DNA of 64,000 nt from positions 5,161,853 to 5,225,852 of the forward strand of contig OX419341.1 in assembly GCA_948470475.1 (NCBI GenBank). Reading direction: 5' to 3'. Source of the DNA: Galaxea fascicularis (taxonomy: Eukaryota; Cnidaria; Anthozoa; Scleractinia; Euphylliidae). A program made the position numbers and the translations under genes. Under the pieces are notes generated by a model that saw nothing but the letters and a program-made list of their open reading frames with translations, was not told the origin of the DNA and made no database searches. Numbering within the stretch: position 1 is the first letter of the stretch; every line of letters begins with the position of its first letter. Below are positions 1 through 12,500 of this stretch, in pieces.

Positions 1-516
1 AAGCAAAGGAAGCAGCAAGAGACTGAGTCTGGAAACGGGACTGGTTTGGGATTCACGAGCCGCACTCTATACCGAATTTTTGAAGGCTGGCCTTTGGTAT
101 CATAATGTAACTATCTATGAGTCTAAGTTACTTTAGAGCAATCCATCTTTATCTTGCATCTAATGATTGGGAAACAAGGTCAACTACAACTACATGTTGC
201 AGTACGCTTGTATAGTAGCTTTAAACCAGACTTTGATTTTTGGCTTCGTACAGAGATTTTTTAAGACTTTAACGCGATTACCACTCGAAGTCCGAAAACA
301 GTGCTATAGACAAAACGAGAATAACAAAATGTTTAAGCCTGTGGATGATTAAATTGCAATGTTTTACCACTTCATATAAATATTGTAAACAGATTAAGGC
401 TAAGATAATCGTTAAGACTCTAATCTTAGCCACTTCAGTGAAGTTTCTGTGGACAATCTGAATTGCGAAATGACGTCAAAGCGCTGGAGAATAAGGAGAA
501 TGCCACTTCAACAAAC
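1..516. other. Left edge: HMMR intron sequence, no exon recognised
   Basis: This stretch follows the last HMMR exon I can support and should be intron, since the gene runs off the left edge. I looked on the minus strand for a phase-2 exon continuing the coiled coil. The only acceptor-like site near the edge (around positions 33-45) opens a leucine-rich frame unlike the rest of the protein, so I did not call it. The rest is AT-rich with no recognisable gene. Confidence 0.5.
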
Positions 517-3500
517 CTGAGCATGCACTGTAAGTCCCCGGTCAAGCTCTCTTCTCGCTGATGAAGATCATTAATAGTGTTGTGGGCCTGGAAGACAAAG
601 AATCAGTCACTAACTGAGGCGAAACTCCTTAGTTTTGATCAAAGGCGCTAAGGATTTTTCGCATCAATAACAGCAACAACGTTTTCCGACGGGCCTCCTT
701 TCTGAAAAGGAATCTAATCCTTATTTTAAAAACGAAACACTGCAATTTGAAATTATAGCTAGGGTGTTAAAAAAGTAGCTCCATGACTGATCAAACACCC
801 TAAGCGGTTTTTTAAACCCAGCGCCGGTTTGGGACGGACCATCAGAAAATTGATGGGGGAGGGGGTAGGGGAGACTTGTTCGAATGTAAACATTACTCAT
901 CTTTTGAGATTAGTTCTCACACTTCCCAAAATGATATGAAAAGGTTGTGATCACAGTTCGTAACGAGTGTACCTCATCTAATGACTTCCTAAGAGAAGCT
1001 TTGGCTTGTTCTGTTTCCTCCAGTTTTTTCCGCAGCTCGATCCTTGTGGCTTTCACCTCGGCCTTTAAGAACCAGAAAGTTTTAAGTTTAAAGGGAAAAA
1101 ATTCAACTGGCGTCTAGTCCTTCTTACAAGAACACGCTACTCCGAGTAATGAAGCGCATGCGTGCCCCTACTCCTCCTAATCCGCTCCGTTCCCACCTTA
1201 GGTTTTCCTCGCCGATTTCAGAGCTAAAAATAGTCACCGTTACGGCAAACAACATCGTAATTGTGAGGGTAAAATCCTCCAGTTGTACAAGGTGGTTCTA
1301 ACTTCTGTGTTCACGGAAAGTGAATGCTGTTCTTAGAGTAGTTTTCAAAAAGAAATTTTGAAATTTGTTAAGTTCCGAACTTAACAATCTTGACGGTGAA
1401 AGTTTATCATAATAACCGGGTCCTTTCTAGTGAATCTCACCTTTGCAGCACCCTTTTCTTGTTCACACTGTGACAATTTATTTCTCATCGAATCTGCTTC
1501 AGCCTGAAAATAATAAAGCGAGTTACATTAAATAACGGTAAGCTTTCCAAAAGTGCGAGAAACGTTTTTTTGCGTTACGGTTACAGTGAAAAGTGGGGTA
1601 AACAGTATCGACAAGAAAAACAACTTAATAACTAACCTCTCGAAATGTTCTTTTTTTTATAATATGGCAATCAAACGCAGCTGCTACCACAGTTTTCAGC
1701 TTTTTTGGTGAAAACAAATAAACTTCGGAATTTTGTATCACTGCTTCAACTGGGGTATGGGCATTAAAACAAGCTTTGATAAAACAGAAATAAAAATTAT
1801 TTTTAACAGTAACGGGTTTAAGTTTGCAGTTAAAACAAAAAGTGGGTTTGGCGAAAACGAACATTGGAAAATAAAATAATAATTCTGTGCCGCTTCATCG
1901 TCAAACCTTTAGACTCTCAAGATGCAGGTTGAGTTCGTCGCATTTTTCTTGCAACTGTTCGCTTTGTCGTTTGAGAAACACACACGTGTTTTGTTGTTGT
2001 TCACTTTCCTGTCGACTGCAAATTGAAGACGGAGTAAGTTAGTAAGTTCAAAACATTTTAATTTTGATCATATTGCTGGAGATTAGGTATCCAGGAAATG
2101 GTTACATGTATTTCCATGGAATTTGCCGCTCGTTTAGTTTGCTTAATTTTCTCTTTTACCTGTCATCAATCGCCAATTTCAACATTTCAAATCGTGGTAA
2201 ACACTACACAACGGTAAATTGGTCACATCTTGTGTGGTTGTAGTGTATACAGTGCTACCACACCCAAAACTGGAATCATGCGCCTGGTAAAAAGCGCGGG
2301 AAAAACGTGCCACCGATAGAAAATTTTGCGGCCAATAACGTTTTCGTTCAAGAAAGCTCTGCATTAACAAACCTAAGTTGGTAAACTAAGTAATTTATAA
2401 ACCAACTCAGCGGATATAAATTTCAAGCGCCGGCCTGTTGGCTTAGTTGGTAGAGCGCCCGACTACCGCAGGCCCCGTCTCACAACTCTTCATAACTGAT
2501 TGTGTGCGACGTTAAAGATCAACATGGGACGTAACAAACCCCGGCTGTGATCACCCCTATTATTACCCATGGGTTGGTGCTTCACATGGGGGTAACCTCA
2601 TTGCACCTTTCTACACTACACAACGGGAAATCGGTCACATCTGGTGTGGTTACATTATATACTAGTTACCACACACGAAAAAGCGCGGGAAAACCTCAGT
2701 ATGTACATTATACAGCCGGCGCCAAGCGCGGAAAAATGTTAAAAGTTAAAGAACCACCAGGGACCTAACGAATCCTGGCTGTGACCACCCCTAGTGTGGT
2801 TGGTGCTTCATATAGGGATAACCTCATTGCACCTTTCCCCCTTGGACAGAACTGTCCAAAACAATTGGCAGGAGAACGAGTATAAGTGTGAGTTTGATTA
2901 AGCTTGCCTTTTCTGAAGAGAATCTTTTGTGACTTCTAACTCTGCTAAAATCAACTGTTTCTCCTTCTCTGCTTCAGTTTGAAAACATGCTGATGTGAAG
3001 AAAAATAGAGGCTGTCAAACGTAGTGAAATATTCATGTGCAGTGAACAATTACATGTAAGCGATGACATATATGACCAAGGATATCGATGGAGAAAAATG
3101 CGACCTAATGAGATGTGAATTTTTATGTTAAGATCACAAAACAGCAGTTTTAATGCAATCGAACGCTAGAAGGCCGCAAACGATAGTTCATGGGTTTTGT
3201 GTCAAGGTTTTTCGGCAAACACGACCCTACAATGATAGGCAATTGCACAAGTTTCCTTCCATTCATTGTATGATCACAAACTCTGTGCCTTATAATTATG
3301 GAAAACGTTTTCAATCAGAATGAAATCAGGACTGAAAGGTGCGCCTTTTCTGTTTTACTTACTGTACGATTCTTCTAGATCTTCATATTTTCCTGTGAGT
3401 GACCTCAAGTTCTGTGTCATCAACTCTTCATTCCTAAAACAAATTTGAAAACGAGTCCAGTCAAGTGCTATAACTGTTCTTCATACACCGTAAGTTCTGA

Positions 3501-6500
3501 ATGCGATCGGAGAGCGGCGACGGTAACAAAAACGCCATTTTAAAATACAGCTTATCGTTTTTAGAACTCTTTTGCGACTCCAATTTGTCTTACCTGGAAA
3601 ATGCTGGTGAGCTGTCCAGCTTTTAAATTACTATAAATGAAGGAGGCAGGATGGCCGAGTGGTTTAGGGCGCTGGATTTCAATGCGGTGACCCGAGTTCA
3701 AATCCCGCTCTGGCCACTAGCTGGTGTTGTTCTGGGTAAGTGCCTGGTTCAACTCTTCTGTCATCCTTGTAAATAGCCAACTGGTCTGCCTCCTGCCAGT
3801 TGGGATTCTTATCATGTTTCGTTTATTTTAATTATTTGTTTAATGTATTTGCTCGGCCCCACTAGCCTTGTTATTACAGTCGAACCTGTATTAAGCTGTA
3901 CCGTATTAAGCGGTCACCCTCCATTAAGCGGTCAGTTGTTAAAGTCCCGAAAATGTCTTCCCTTAATTTCTGTAGTTTTTACCTGTATTAAATGGTCACC
4001 TCTATTAGGCGGTCGCGGCCACCTTCTACTAGGTCCCAACGCGCTGTTTCTATTGTCTTGACCTGCATTAAACGGTCACTTTGTAAACAAAAATCACTCA
4101 TGTGATACCAAATAGCCTGCCAGGTAAGAGAATCCCGTGATTATTTTCACAAATCTTTTAAATTGGTGGAAATTGACGTTTATATTTTGCCTGTTCTCAA
4201 TTAGTGATGAATGTGATATATAAAATGGCGTCCTCCTCGCTTTCCTGTTTTCTGATCAACCTGTATTAAGCGGCCACCCTGTATTTAGCGGTCATTTCGC
4301 CAACCCCCAAGGGTGACCGCTAAATACAGGTTCGACTGTATTATGTTGTTAAAGTGAGAAAAACTTAATAAAGAAAACTTTACCATCACGCGCTCACGTT
4401 CTCGAGAAGCATAATATTTCATTGAAAGTAGTGTTTTGTGACTTTCCTGTTGCCGTCGCCTTAGTCGTTATTTAAGCTCTCTAACAGAAGAAATGTACCT
4501 TCTATGTTGACAAACTGATTGGAAGAGAACCTGGCAGTAACACACCTTTGGAGTTCTTGTTGAAGTGATTCCACCTGATCGCTGGCGATCGACAAGCGCT
4601 GTTCATAGTCCCTCTCACACTTCTCGAGTCTGCTGTCAAGAGATAACTTCTCCGCCGACAAATATCTGAAGAGAAGACGATTAAGCGTGAAAATACCAAC
4701 GCACAGTCGTAAGTGAAGGTACATATACGAAGTTGCAAAACAACTTACGTGGGGGAGGGGTGGAGGGGGAAACAGCTCCCTGGTCCAACAGGGGAAGCGG
4801 TGAATAAACGGGGAGCGGGGCGGGGGGGGGGGGGAGGGTACAAGCATCTCATTTCTGGATAATAATTATACAGCCCCTTCAATAAGCACCGATGGCCGAC
4901 CGAAACCGTCGGTTAATTCAGAGACGTAAGTCAGCCACTTGAGCAAGGATTCCAATGTCCCGAATTCAGCAGTCTTGTCTTTGTTTTAAACCCAACACCC
5001 CCAAAAAAGAAAAGCTTTAGTGACGGGCTGGCAAATTTTTTAATTTATGCCGCCTACTTCAAAAGTCATTGAAAGGACTGATAATCTAAACTTGCGACGA
5101 TTTGCAAAGTTGGACCTCCAAAAGATATACTGCACACTGGGTTGTCACTGATTATTGTAATGGGAGGTAATGCGCATAAGAGCCGCGGAATCCTGCTGTA
5201 ATGTGGCATGGTCAATACAGTGTTTTTCTATCGAATTAGCAGGCGATCTAACTCAGAACATCCTGGGGAAATCCCGCGGGCCCCGCCTGCCCTCAGTGAC
5301 GACCCTGGATATATATATTTGGACACAATCAGTACCTTGCTTTATCTTCTGCACACTGCGCTCTCTCAATCATTTCTAACACTTTAGCCTCCAGATCATT
5401 GTTTTTGCTTTCTAGGTTACCGTTCGTCTTTTGGAGCTGGGTTATTCTAGATTGAGCTTCGTTAAAATTGTCTCCAATCTGCTTCATAGAAAGTTCCAGT
5501 TGGTCACCTAATTCTTTACTTTTCTAAAAAAGTTCAAAGTGAAAAAAAAAAAATCATTAAGAATTACTCAGGCAAATGACAGTAACAAGATTTGACATTT
5601 TTGAGCTACATCTATGTTTGCCCATAAGGTCCACCTTCACACTGAAGAATTTTTTCCATAATTTTTTTTTTCAAATTGTGATTCAGTTATTTTTAACTGT
5701 TCTTGGCCCACGCTACATGTAAATCTGCATTTAAATCTTTTATCTGTTTTACGTATGCTTGGAAATGATAAATTTGCTAGTCACTTTTGAAACGTTTACC
5801 GTAATCTCTTTGCTCAGCATTTCTTCCAGAGCGTATATCTTGTTCTGGCTTTCACTTATAGTTGTGTCCATTTTTGCACGGATATCCTAAGTGATTAAAA
5901 GAACATGGTGACTTTAAAGGGGCTCTGTCATTAAAGTTTTGCTGTTTTCCGGCACAAAAACTATACAGAAATGCTACTTAACGATCTTTACTCATGCCAA
6001 AACATTCCTTGAAATGTAGGAGAAAGATATCAATCGATTTTTTGCAGGTAGAGTCTTGAGTAAATAAACTTATAACTGCCAACTCTCGCCTACGAGACGT
6101 TGTGTTACCTTCAGGTGTGTAGTTTAGTCTGTACTGTGGAAGCTTTTATACTTTTTAAAGGAGCTCTGTCATGTCATTCACATGTAGTGTCAGGGTTTTT
6201 GAAGATCACACGACCATATTCTAAGATTTCCGAAGACTAACGAAGACGCCCGGAGATTTCGGAAGACGTCCCGAATAATTCCAGGGCCCGGTTGTTCGAA
6301 AGCCGACGCTAATCCAAGATAACTGAGATTAATCAAGGAGCTTAAATCTCTTTTCCCAAACGTTGTTCATTGCTGATATTCTGCAAACTTTTAGATTAGG
6401 GAAAGTCAATCTTGAAAAACAAAAAGCAGCCGAAACAACTTTCATCCAAAAGTTAAAAACTGCAACCAAAGCTTACGCTAATCCTGGATTAGGTTAATCG

Positions 6501-9500
6501 ACTTTCGAACAACTGGGCCCAGGGTACATGTGCACACTTAACGCCACATTGTGTCCGGTGTCGTACCCTGACAAATCAGGGATTTCGAGAAAAGTATCGT
6601 CATTTACTCCTCTCACATGGGCGTTTCGTTTCTTGCATTGATCTGAGTTTACATATTTTTGGAAAGTGTGTCAGTTAGGCTGTCATAGCTCTCATTTTTT
6701 CAACCAGTCGTGAGAAATTATTGATTTGTAAACCCTTATTGATAAACAATTTTTAGAGTTTTACAATAATTATACCTCCAATGTTTCCTCTGTCCCTTCA
6801 AGTTTTTCGCTCAGTTGAATGTTCTCATCTCTCAGGTGTGCAACCAACTCTGGAATAATAATTAATATTGTTTGTCAAAATATTGGAAAAGAGTCACAGG
6901 TGCAAGGGGTTGGGGATGGAGAAACACCTTCAAGTAAATTCAAAATGGGAGACAAAAAGTAGACATATTCAAAAACAATAATTGAGACCAATCAGGGCTA
7001 GGTTTAGCTCTGCTCTATGTCCTTTTCTGTGGCTGCTTGCTAAATAAAACCACATGTAAAATGTCATCAAGCATAAAGAAATTGCTGGAGAAATTTCAAC
7101 CCCTCCGTCCCCAGGCATACTCTAACAGCACATTACTGGATGGCATTTTCTGAAGCTTTACCATGAAGTCTTTGGTTTGCTTCCTCAACTTCATCTCTGT
7201 CATTTACTACGTCTGCAACTGTCCTTTCTACAAAGATAAAAAAAGCAATTTATGTCTCAAATTCATGACAACTCTGACTTACAGAACGCTTAGTAATGTT
7301 ATTGTACAATCAGGTTCTTTTACAATGGATTCCTTGTCGCTGATCATGCAAACAAACCTCATGCATTGAATGAAAAAAACATGTCACACCCTTTTAGGAG
7401 AGTTGCCTTAGACCATCTGAATTAGGCTAACATTACTAATGTTTTTATCATGAGTCATTCACAAACCTAAGGACGCAATTCTCTCATTGAGAGCCTTATT
7501 TCTCTCCTGCTCCATCTCAAGATCAGCTCTTGAATTTTCAACTGTGCAGCTTAGTTGTAATTTAAGTGTAGAAATCACCTGTGGTTTGAAAACAATCACC
7601 ACAGCATTCAAAATTCATATTAACGAGTAATGATAGTTGCCAGTCACTTTTGTCTAATTAAAAGAGCCTGGCGAGAGTCTTACAATCTGTAACTGGGAGA
7701 AAAAAGTTTGTGAGAAACCATCTTTACAGTACTGTTGTTCACAATGGGGTGGTTAATTTGTCCAAAATGAGCAACATTTATAGAGGCTGCCGGGGGAGTT
7801 TTGTAACTACATCAAAGGTATGGACTGATTAAAAATGTAAAAAACCGATAAATTCAATGGATCACAGCATACCCCTTCCTTATCCTGCACCAGTAGCTTG
7901 ACACATTTGAGTTCCTCTTCCAGTATTTCAATGCTGCCTACAATTTTGGATGGATTTTCCTGTTTTGACAACTGAAGGTACATGTAGATAAGACATTTAA
8001 AGGTAAAATCTGCATTCAGTCAGACCAGTTGGGTCAAACAGTTTGTCTCCCTCATTTAAGTGCCACCACTCAGTACACAATCCTGTCAGCTATGAATACT
8101 TCCTTACTTGTGGTTTTATTTACCATTGAAGTGCAGCTATATTGCTACTTTTTTATTGTCATTTGAATTATCTTTAAACCGTAACTGATGGCATCCAGTA
8201 GGAGACCAAGTGCTGCATTTGAATGTACAATATAGCCATTTTGGGTGCTTTCTATTATTATCTTACTTCTTTAATGCCTTACCAGGTTAGTATTGTAAGT
8301 TCTGATGTCAGACTGTGAAGTTAAATTAGAACGGATTAAAGTGATTTTTTGTAATAAAGCAGGGCTGTCATTAAGGGCCTGGGGCCGGGGATTTTCTCCT
8401 CATATTTTGAGGTATATCCCTGGCTAGTTTGATATGAAACCAGCACGTTGACTTCACTACAGCAACTCGAAATGAATCCCTGGCTATTTTTTTGTATATC
8501 CCCATCAACTTCAAAAATTAGTGACAGCCCTGATAAAATGATTCCAACGGGAGGTCAGCAGCTCATTGCAGAAGCATTGAGAAAACCCAAGATTTATTAA
8601 CAAAATGTTCTGATTTCGTGATAAAGTGTTTTATCAATTTTATAGTAAGATTATTTTTCATCTATCAAGTGCTCACTTACTTGTACTTTTGTTAACAGCT
8701 GACGATTTTCCCCTATCAAGCATTTCACTTCCTTTTGAAGATCAGCAATGGATGATTCATGGCAAACTTTTTCTTGCAGCAAAGACTATGTATTTGTCAA
8801 ATTTGATATAAGTTCATATTTTAATGAGTAAACTTTAAAAACAAGAATACAGGCCAACATATTTTCTTTTTTAGCAAAAATTACTGCATACTCCATGTAT
8901 ATCTCATATGAAAAGATACATACCTGAAATTGCTCTTCAAGATCTTGAACTTGCTGCTGTGCCAAATAAAGTTGGTTTTCAAGTTCTGCCTTCTCAGACA
9001 AAAGCCTTAACACCTGGATTGGAGTAAAGATGATACAGCTTTTTTAAAGTTGCAGCTGTACTCAATCTCATGCTTGTACAAAAATCTGAAGCAGTGTCAC
9101 CAAATACATGGGGTAGTGGAAAGTTGAGAGGGATCAGTAGGCAATGGGTTTTTCTGACCCTACTGCTTCCTGTACCTTTTATAGACCACTTTCAAAATGG
9201 CCGCCGATAATATTATTCTTTTGTATCTATGTTAATTAGACTTACTGGCCTCATTTTAGCGCAAACATTCTTTTAGATTTTGCACATAGCAGCGAGGTTA
9301 GAAAGGCTTATCAGCATAAAAACAAAAGAATATTTTATTTGGCCGCTATTATGAAAGAGGTCTATTGCCAATTCCAACCTCTCCCTAGACTGTGAGCAGT
9401 CTCTCTTTTGCACTAAAATCTGTGGAACCAACGTGAACATGAGATGGGAGTGTCAAAGCTGCAAGCTGCTAGTTTTGTGGGTACCACTGGCGCATTCATG

Positions 9501-12500
9501 CTCGTTCTACAGATCTTTGAGCAAAAAGAGAGACTGTTTGCAGTCTAACCACTCCCTTGGTGGTTGCTGATCCCTTTTTCACTTAAAACTACCACTACCA
9601 GTTACTCTCATGTCTCTTTCTTCTAGCCTCCTGTCCTCTAGATTGCAGTCCAAAATACAGGGGGCGTCATTGAGAATTATTCATTTGAATTTCTTTGGGC
9701 AAAATGAGGAGTCACTTCAAAGGTGTCCCTGCTTCATGAGCCATTATACATGACTGTACAGTTGTACTGACGTGCTAACAAGAAATTACTGTACTGGTGC
9801 TTCTAAGCTGTACCTCATTGGTTTTACTGTGTGCACTTCAAGAAAATCTTGACTTCGGTACTAACCTCATTTTCCAAAGACGCGTCTCCCTTCGGATTTG
9901 GAGTAGAAGAAGAAATTTTTCTGCTCTTCCGAAGTGGTAGAGGAGAGACAAATTGCTAATGATAAAATCGAATATTTTATAATTAAGCGGAATTGGTAGT
10001 TCAAGATAACACTTTTTCTATTTTTTAAAGAAGCTCTTGATAAGGATGTATATGTGTACAGTGCAGTGTGGAAAATAAGTGAGTCAAAATACACGTCTGA
10101 CACGCGTGTGCCCAAAATGCACACACCCGTCTGCGAATTTGACATGCCCATCAAATGCACATCTACACCAAGGCTCATTAGTAATTGTACAGTATGAGCT
10201 ACAACGAGTTGCAAAAATACTTGAGACACTGTACGCCATTTGGCCTTGAATTCAGTGACGTTTCCATGATCTTCCGCTTTCCCTCCCCCTCTTATCAAAG
10301 TTGTTAACAATGCAGCACCATGCTCGAAACTTTGAGGAACAACTTTGAAAGGGGGAGAGGGAGGGGGTGAGTATTGCATGTCACAGATTTGTTAGTAGCA
10401 GCGTTTTAGAGAAAGAAGAGACGTTTTTGATGGCGAATGTCTCAACAATTTTGCAACTGGTTGTAGCTCATTGTTTCTGTTATTGTTGCTGTATAATTCC
10501 GGATTTATTGAAAAGCTACCAACGGCAGATTTATGTCACATGCTAGGTAACCAGAACGATTGCTATCATGTTTCATTTGATCATATTTCACTCCACAACA
10601 TTTGCACATTTGGCAGCGTTTCGATGTTTCACTGCAGTGTTTCAAGATTTCTTTGCCAGCATGAAAGTGTAACCATTGTTTTCTTATATCTAGGCCAAAA
10701 AAGAAAGCAGTGGAGCTTCTTCGACCTTGTTTGAAAGCCAGTTGAAAGCCAAACATAAATTTGCATATTCAATGTTTATTTTGCGGTGTGACAAAATTTG
10801 CTACAATGTCATCCAAGTGGTTTTATTCGGTTGAATCCATAAAAGTTTAGATTTTTCGTGATCAAGAGCGAAGTGAATGAGATTAAAAATAACTTTGCAG
10901 TAAAGGAATATGTCAAGAGAGCAGGAAGGTTGATTTACATCTGTACCCTGCAAAAGAACAACTCACATGTGGCAGATTGTTAAGGACTCAAAATGATCCG
11001 CTTTTTTAATGGCAGGCCGTATATCAAATTTTCTCATTCTAAGCGTTGTCTTGTGATAAAATGTGTGTCTTTTGTTTTACAGAACAATGAAAAACAAAGC
11101 AAAGTTAAGGGAACAAATAACAAAAGCAAACACGTGCATCAAAAGTGCGTGTTGACACACGCATTTTTAGACGTGTATACACAAAAAATTGTGTGCCTCT
11201 TGTGTGCGTTGGATGCTTATTTCTGCACTGCACTGTAAGTCCATCAAATAATCCTTATTTTGCTTCCATTTTTCCCTGTGCTGCATGAACCTTGCTTGTC
11301 AGGTTGCCCAAAACGGTTAGATTTCTTTTTGTCAGAGGTCAAGTATTTTTTAAGCAAAGTTTGTCTGTGAAAAATTGAATTTGCTGATGTATGTTACATT
11401 ATAAGAAAATATTTAGGGCGTGTGATCATAACATTGACTTTCTTTAGATCATTATCAATTTGAATGTAGGATACCTACATTTGGACATGCTATCAAAAAT
11501 AATCACTTACTGAACATTTACTGTCATTTCGACTAGATGTGCTACAAGAACTGATATCTAAAAACAAACAAAAGACTGTTAGGTTAGGACAAACTTCTCA
11601 GAGTCAAAATTAAGGGCTTTTCTGGAAGAAACCTTGAGTTCCCTAAAATAACCATGCCTAAATGTGAGATGAGATGATCTTACAAGAATCACTAAGCAGG
11701 TTTTTGTGCAATAATAGGCATTAATTTAGCTCGCCTTAAGGCTGATAACATCTGGAGAGTACCAACTTACGACAGAGACCTCGACTGCTGACCCTGGGTA
11801 GGGCAATTTTTGTTCCAAGTATGCAGCTTGATACATTAAGGTGATTCAAAATGTGGTTTAAAAAAATAATAATTAAACGTGGGGATACAATATTGTAATG
11901 CTTCATTGCCTTAAATAACAGATGAATTTTTTACTGTTTGTTTGGCATGACACTGTGACGTGGGTCCCAATGGCCCGAGACGACAGTAACAAAACAAAAC
12001 AAAACAAAACTAGCATAAGCCACAATTAGCACAGACTTCTTAAAAAAAAACTAATGAATTTAATTACGATATTGACATGAAACGAACGAACACAAATAAA
12101 ACTAATCTTACTTAACTAACTTACTGTTTACGAGTATTTACAATTATTTACAGATATTTACAGTTCAATGTTCAGTTCCTTTCTGTAATCCTTGAAATCC
12201 GCCCCTGAACCAAACCAAACCAACTCCAAAACGAAATCAAAATCAACTCCACAAGCCTTCTTCTCTTTGCTTCAAACCACAAAAAACTCTCGTACTTTGC
12301 CTTGAATTCGTAGGACGAAGGCTTTCAGGCACTTCTTTCAATTATCACGAGGCACGAAGTCTTTCGGCTCTTCTCGGCTCTAACGCCACCACTCACAAAT
12401 GTGTTTCGTTAACTTATCTTGGCTGGCGCCTGCCAATGGCTCTTGGCAGTGAACTGGCTCCCCTTTTTCTCTTCCTGCCCTCAGCCCCTGTAAACCTTTC

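Larger units (their letters stand above)
3490..4475. repeat. Old foldback element split by a SINE and a TA-flanked MITE
   Basis: The left part (about 3490-3640) resembles the interior of the twin foldbacks at 60,001-60,820 (shared order: CATTTTAAAATACA, then AATTTGT, then GAAAATGCTGG, then AAATTACT). The right part (about 4381-4475) matches their right side (CTCACGTTCTCGAGAA, then TTGCCGTCGC). Between the two halves sit a SINE (3645-3835) and a MITE (3877-4338). The simplest reading is one older element into which two others inserted. Confidence 0.5.

Noticed and set aside
33..60. A further HMMR exon at the left edge
   Set aside because: The frame after the acceptor-like site encodes a run of leucines unlike the charged coiled coil, so I could not support it.
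3645..3720. A functional tRNA-Leu/Ser gene
   Set aside because: Boxes A and B are present, but the arms pair poorly and the sequence runs into a SINE body with no terminator.
4461..4847. 128-codon minus-strand frame
   Set aside because: Only 4546-4665 is a real HMMR exon. The proline-rich start is read-through of intron with poly-C/G tracts.
9867..10379. 170-codon minus-strand frame
   Set aside because: Its end overlaps HMMR exon 5 but in a different frame, and most of it is transposon end and intron. The exon's correct frame is fixed by the neighbouring phases.
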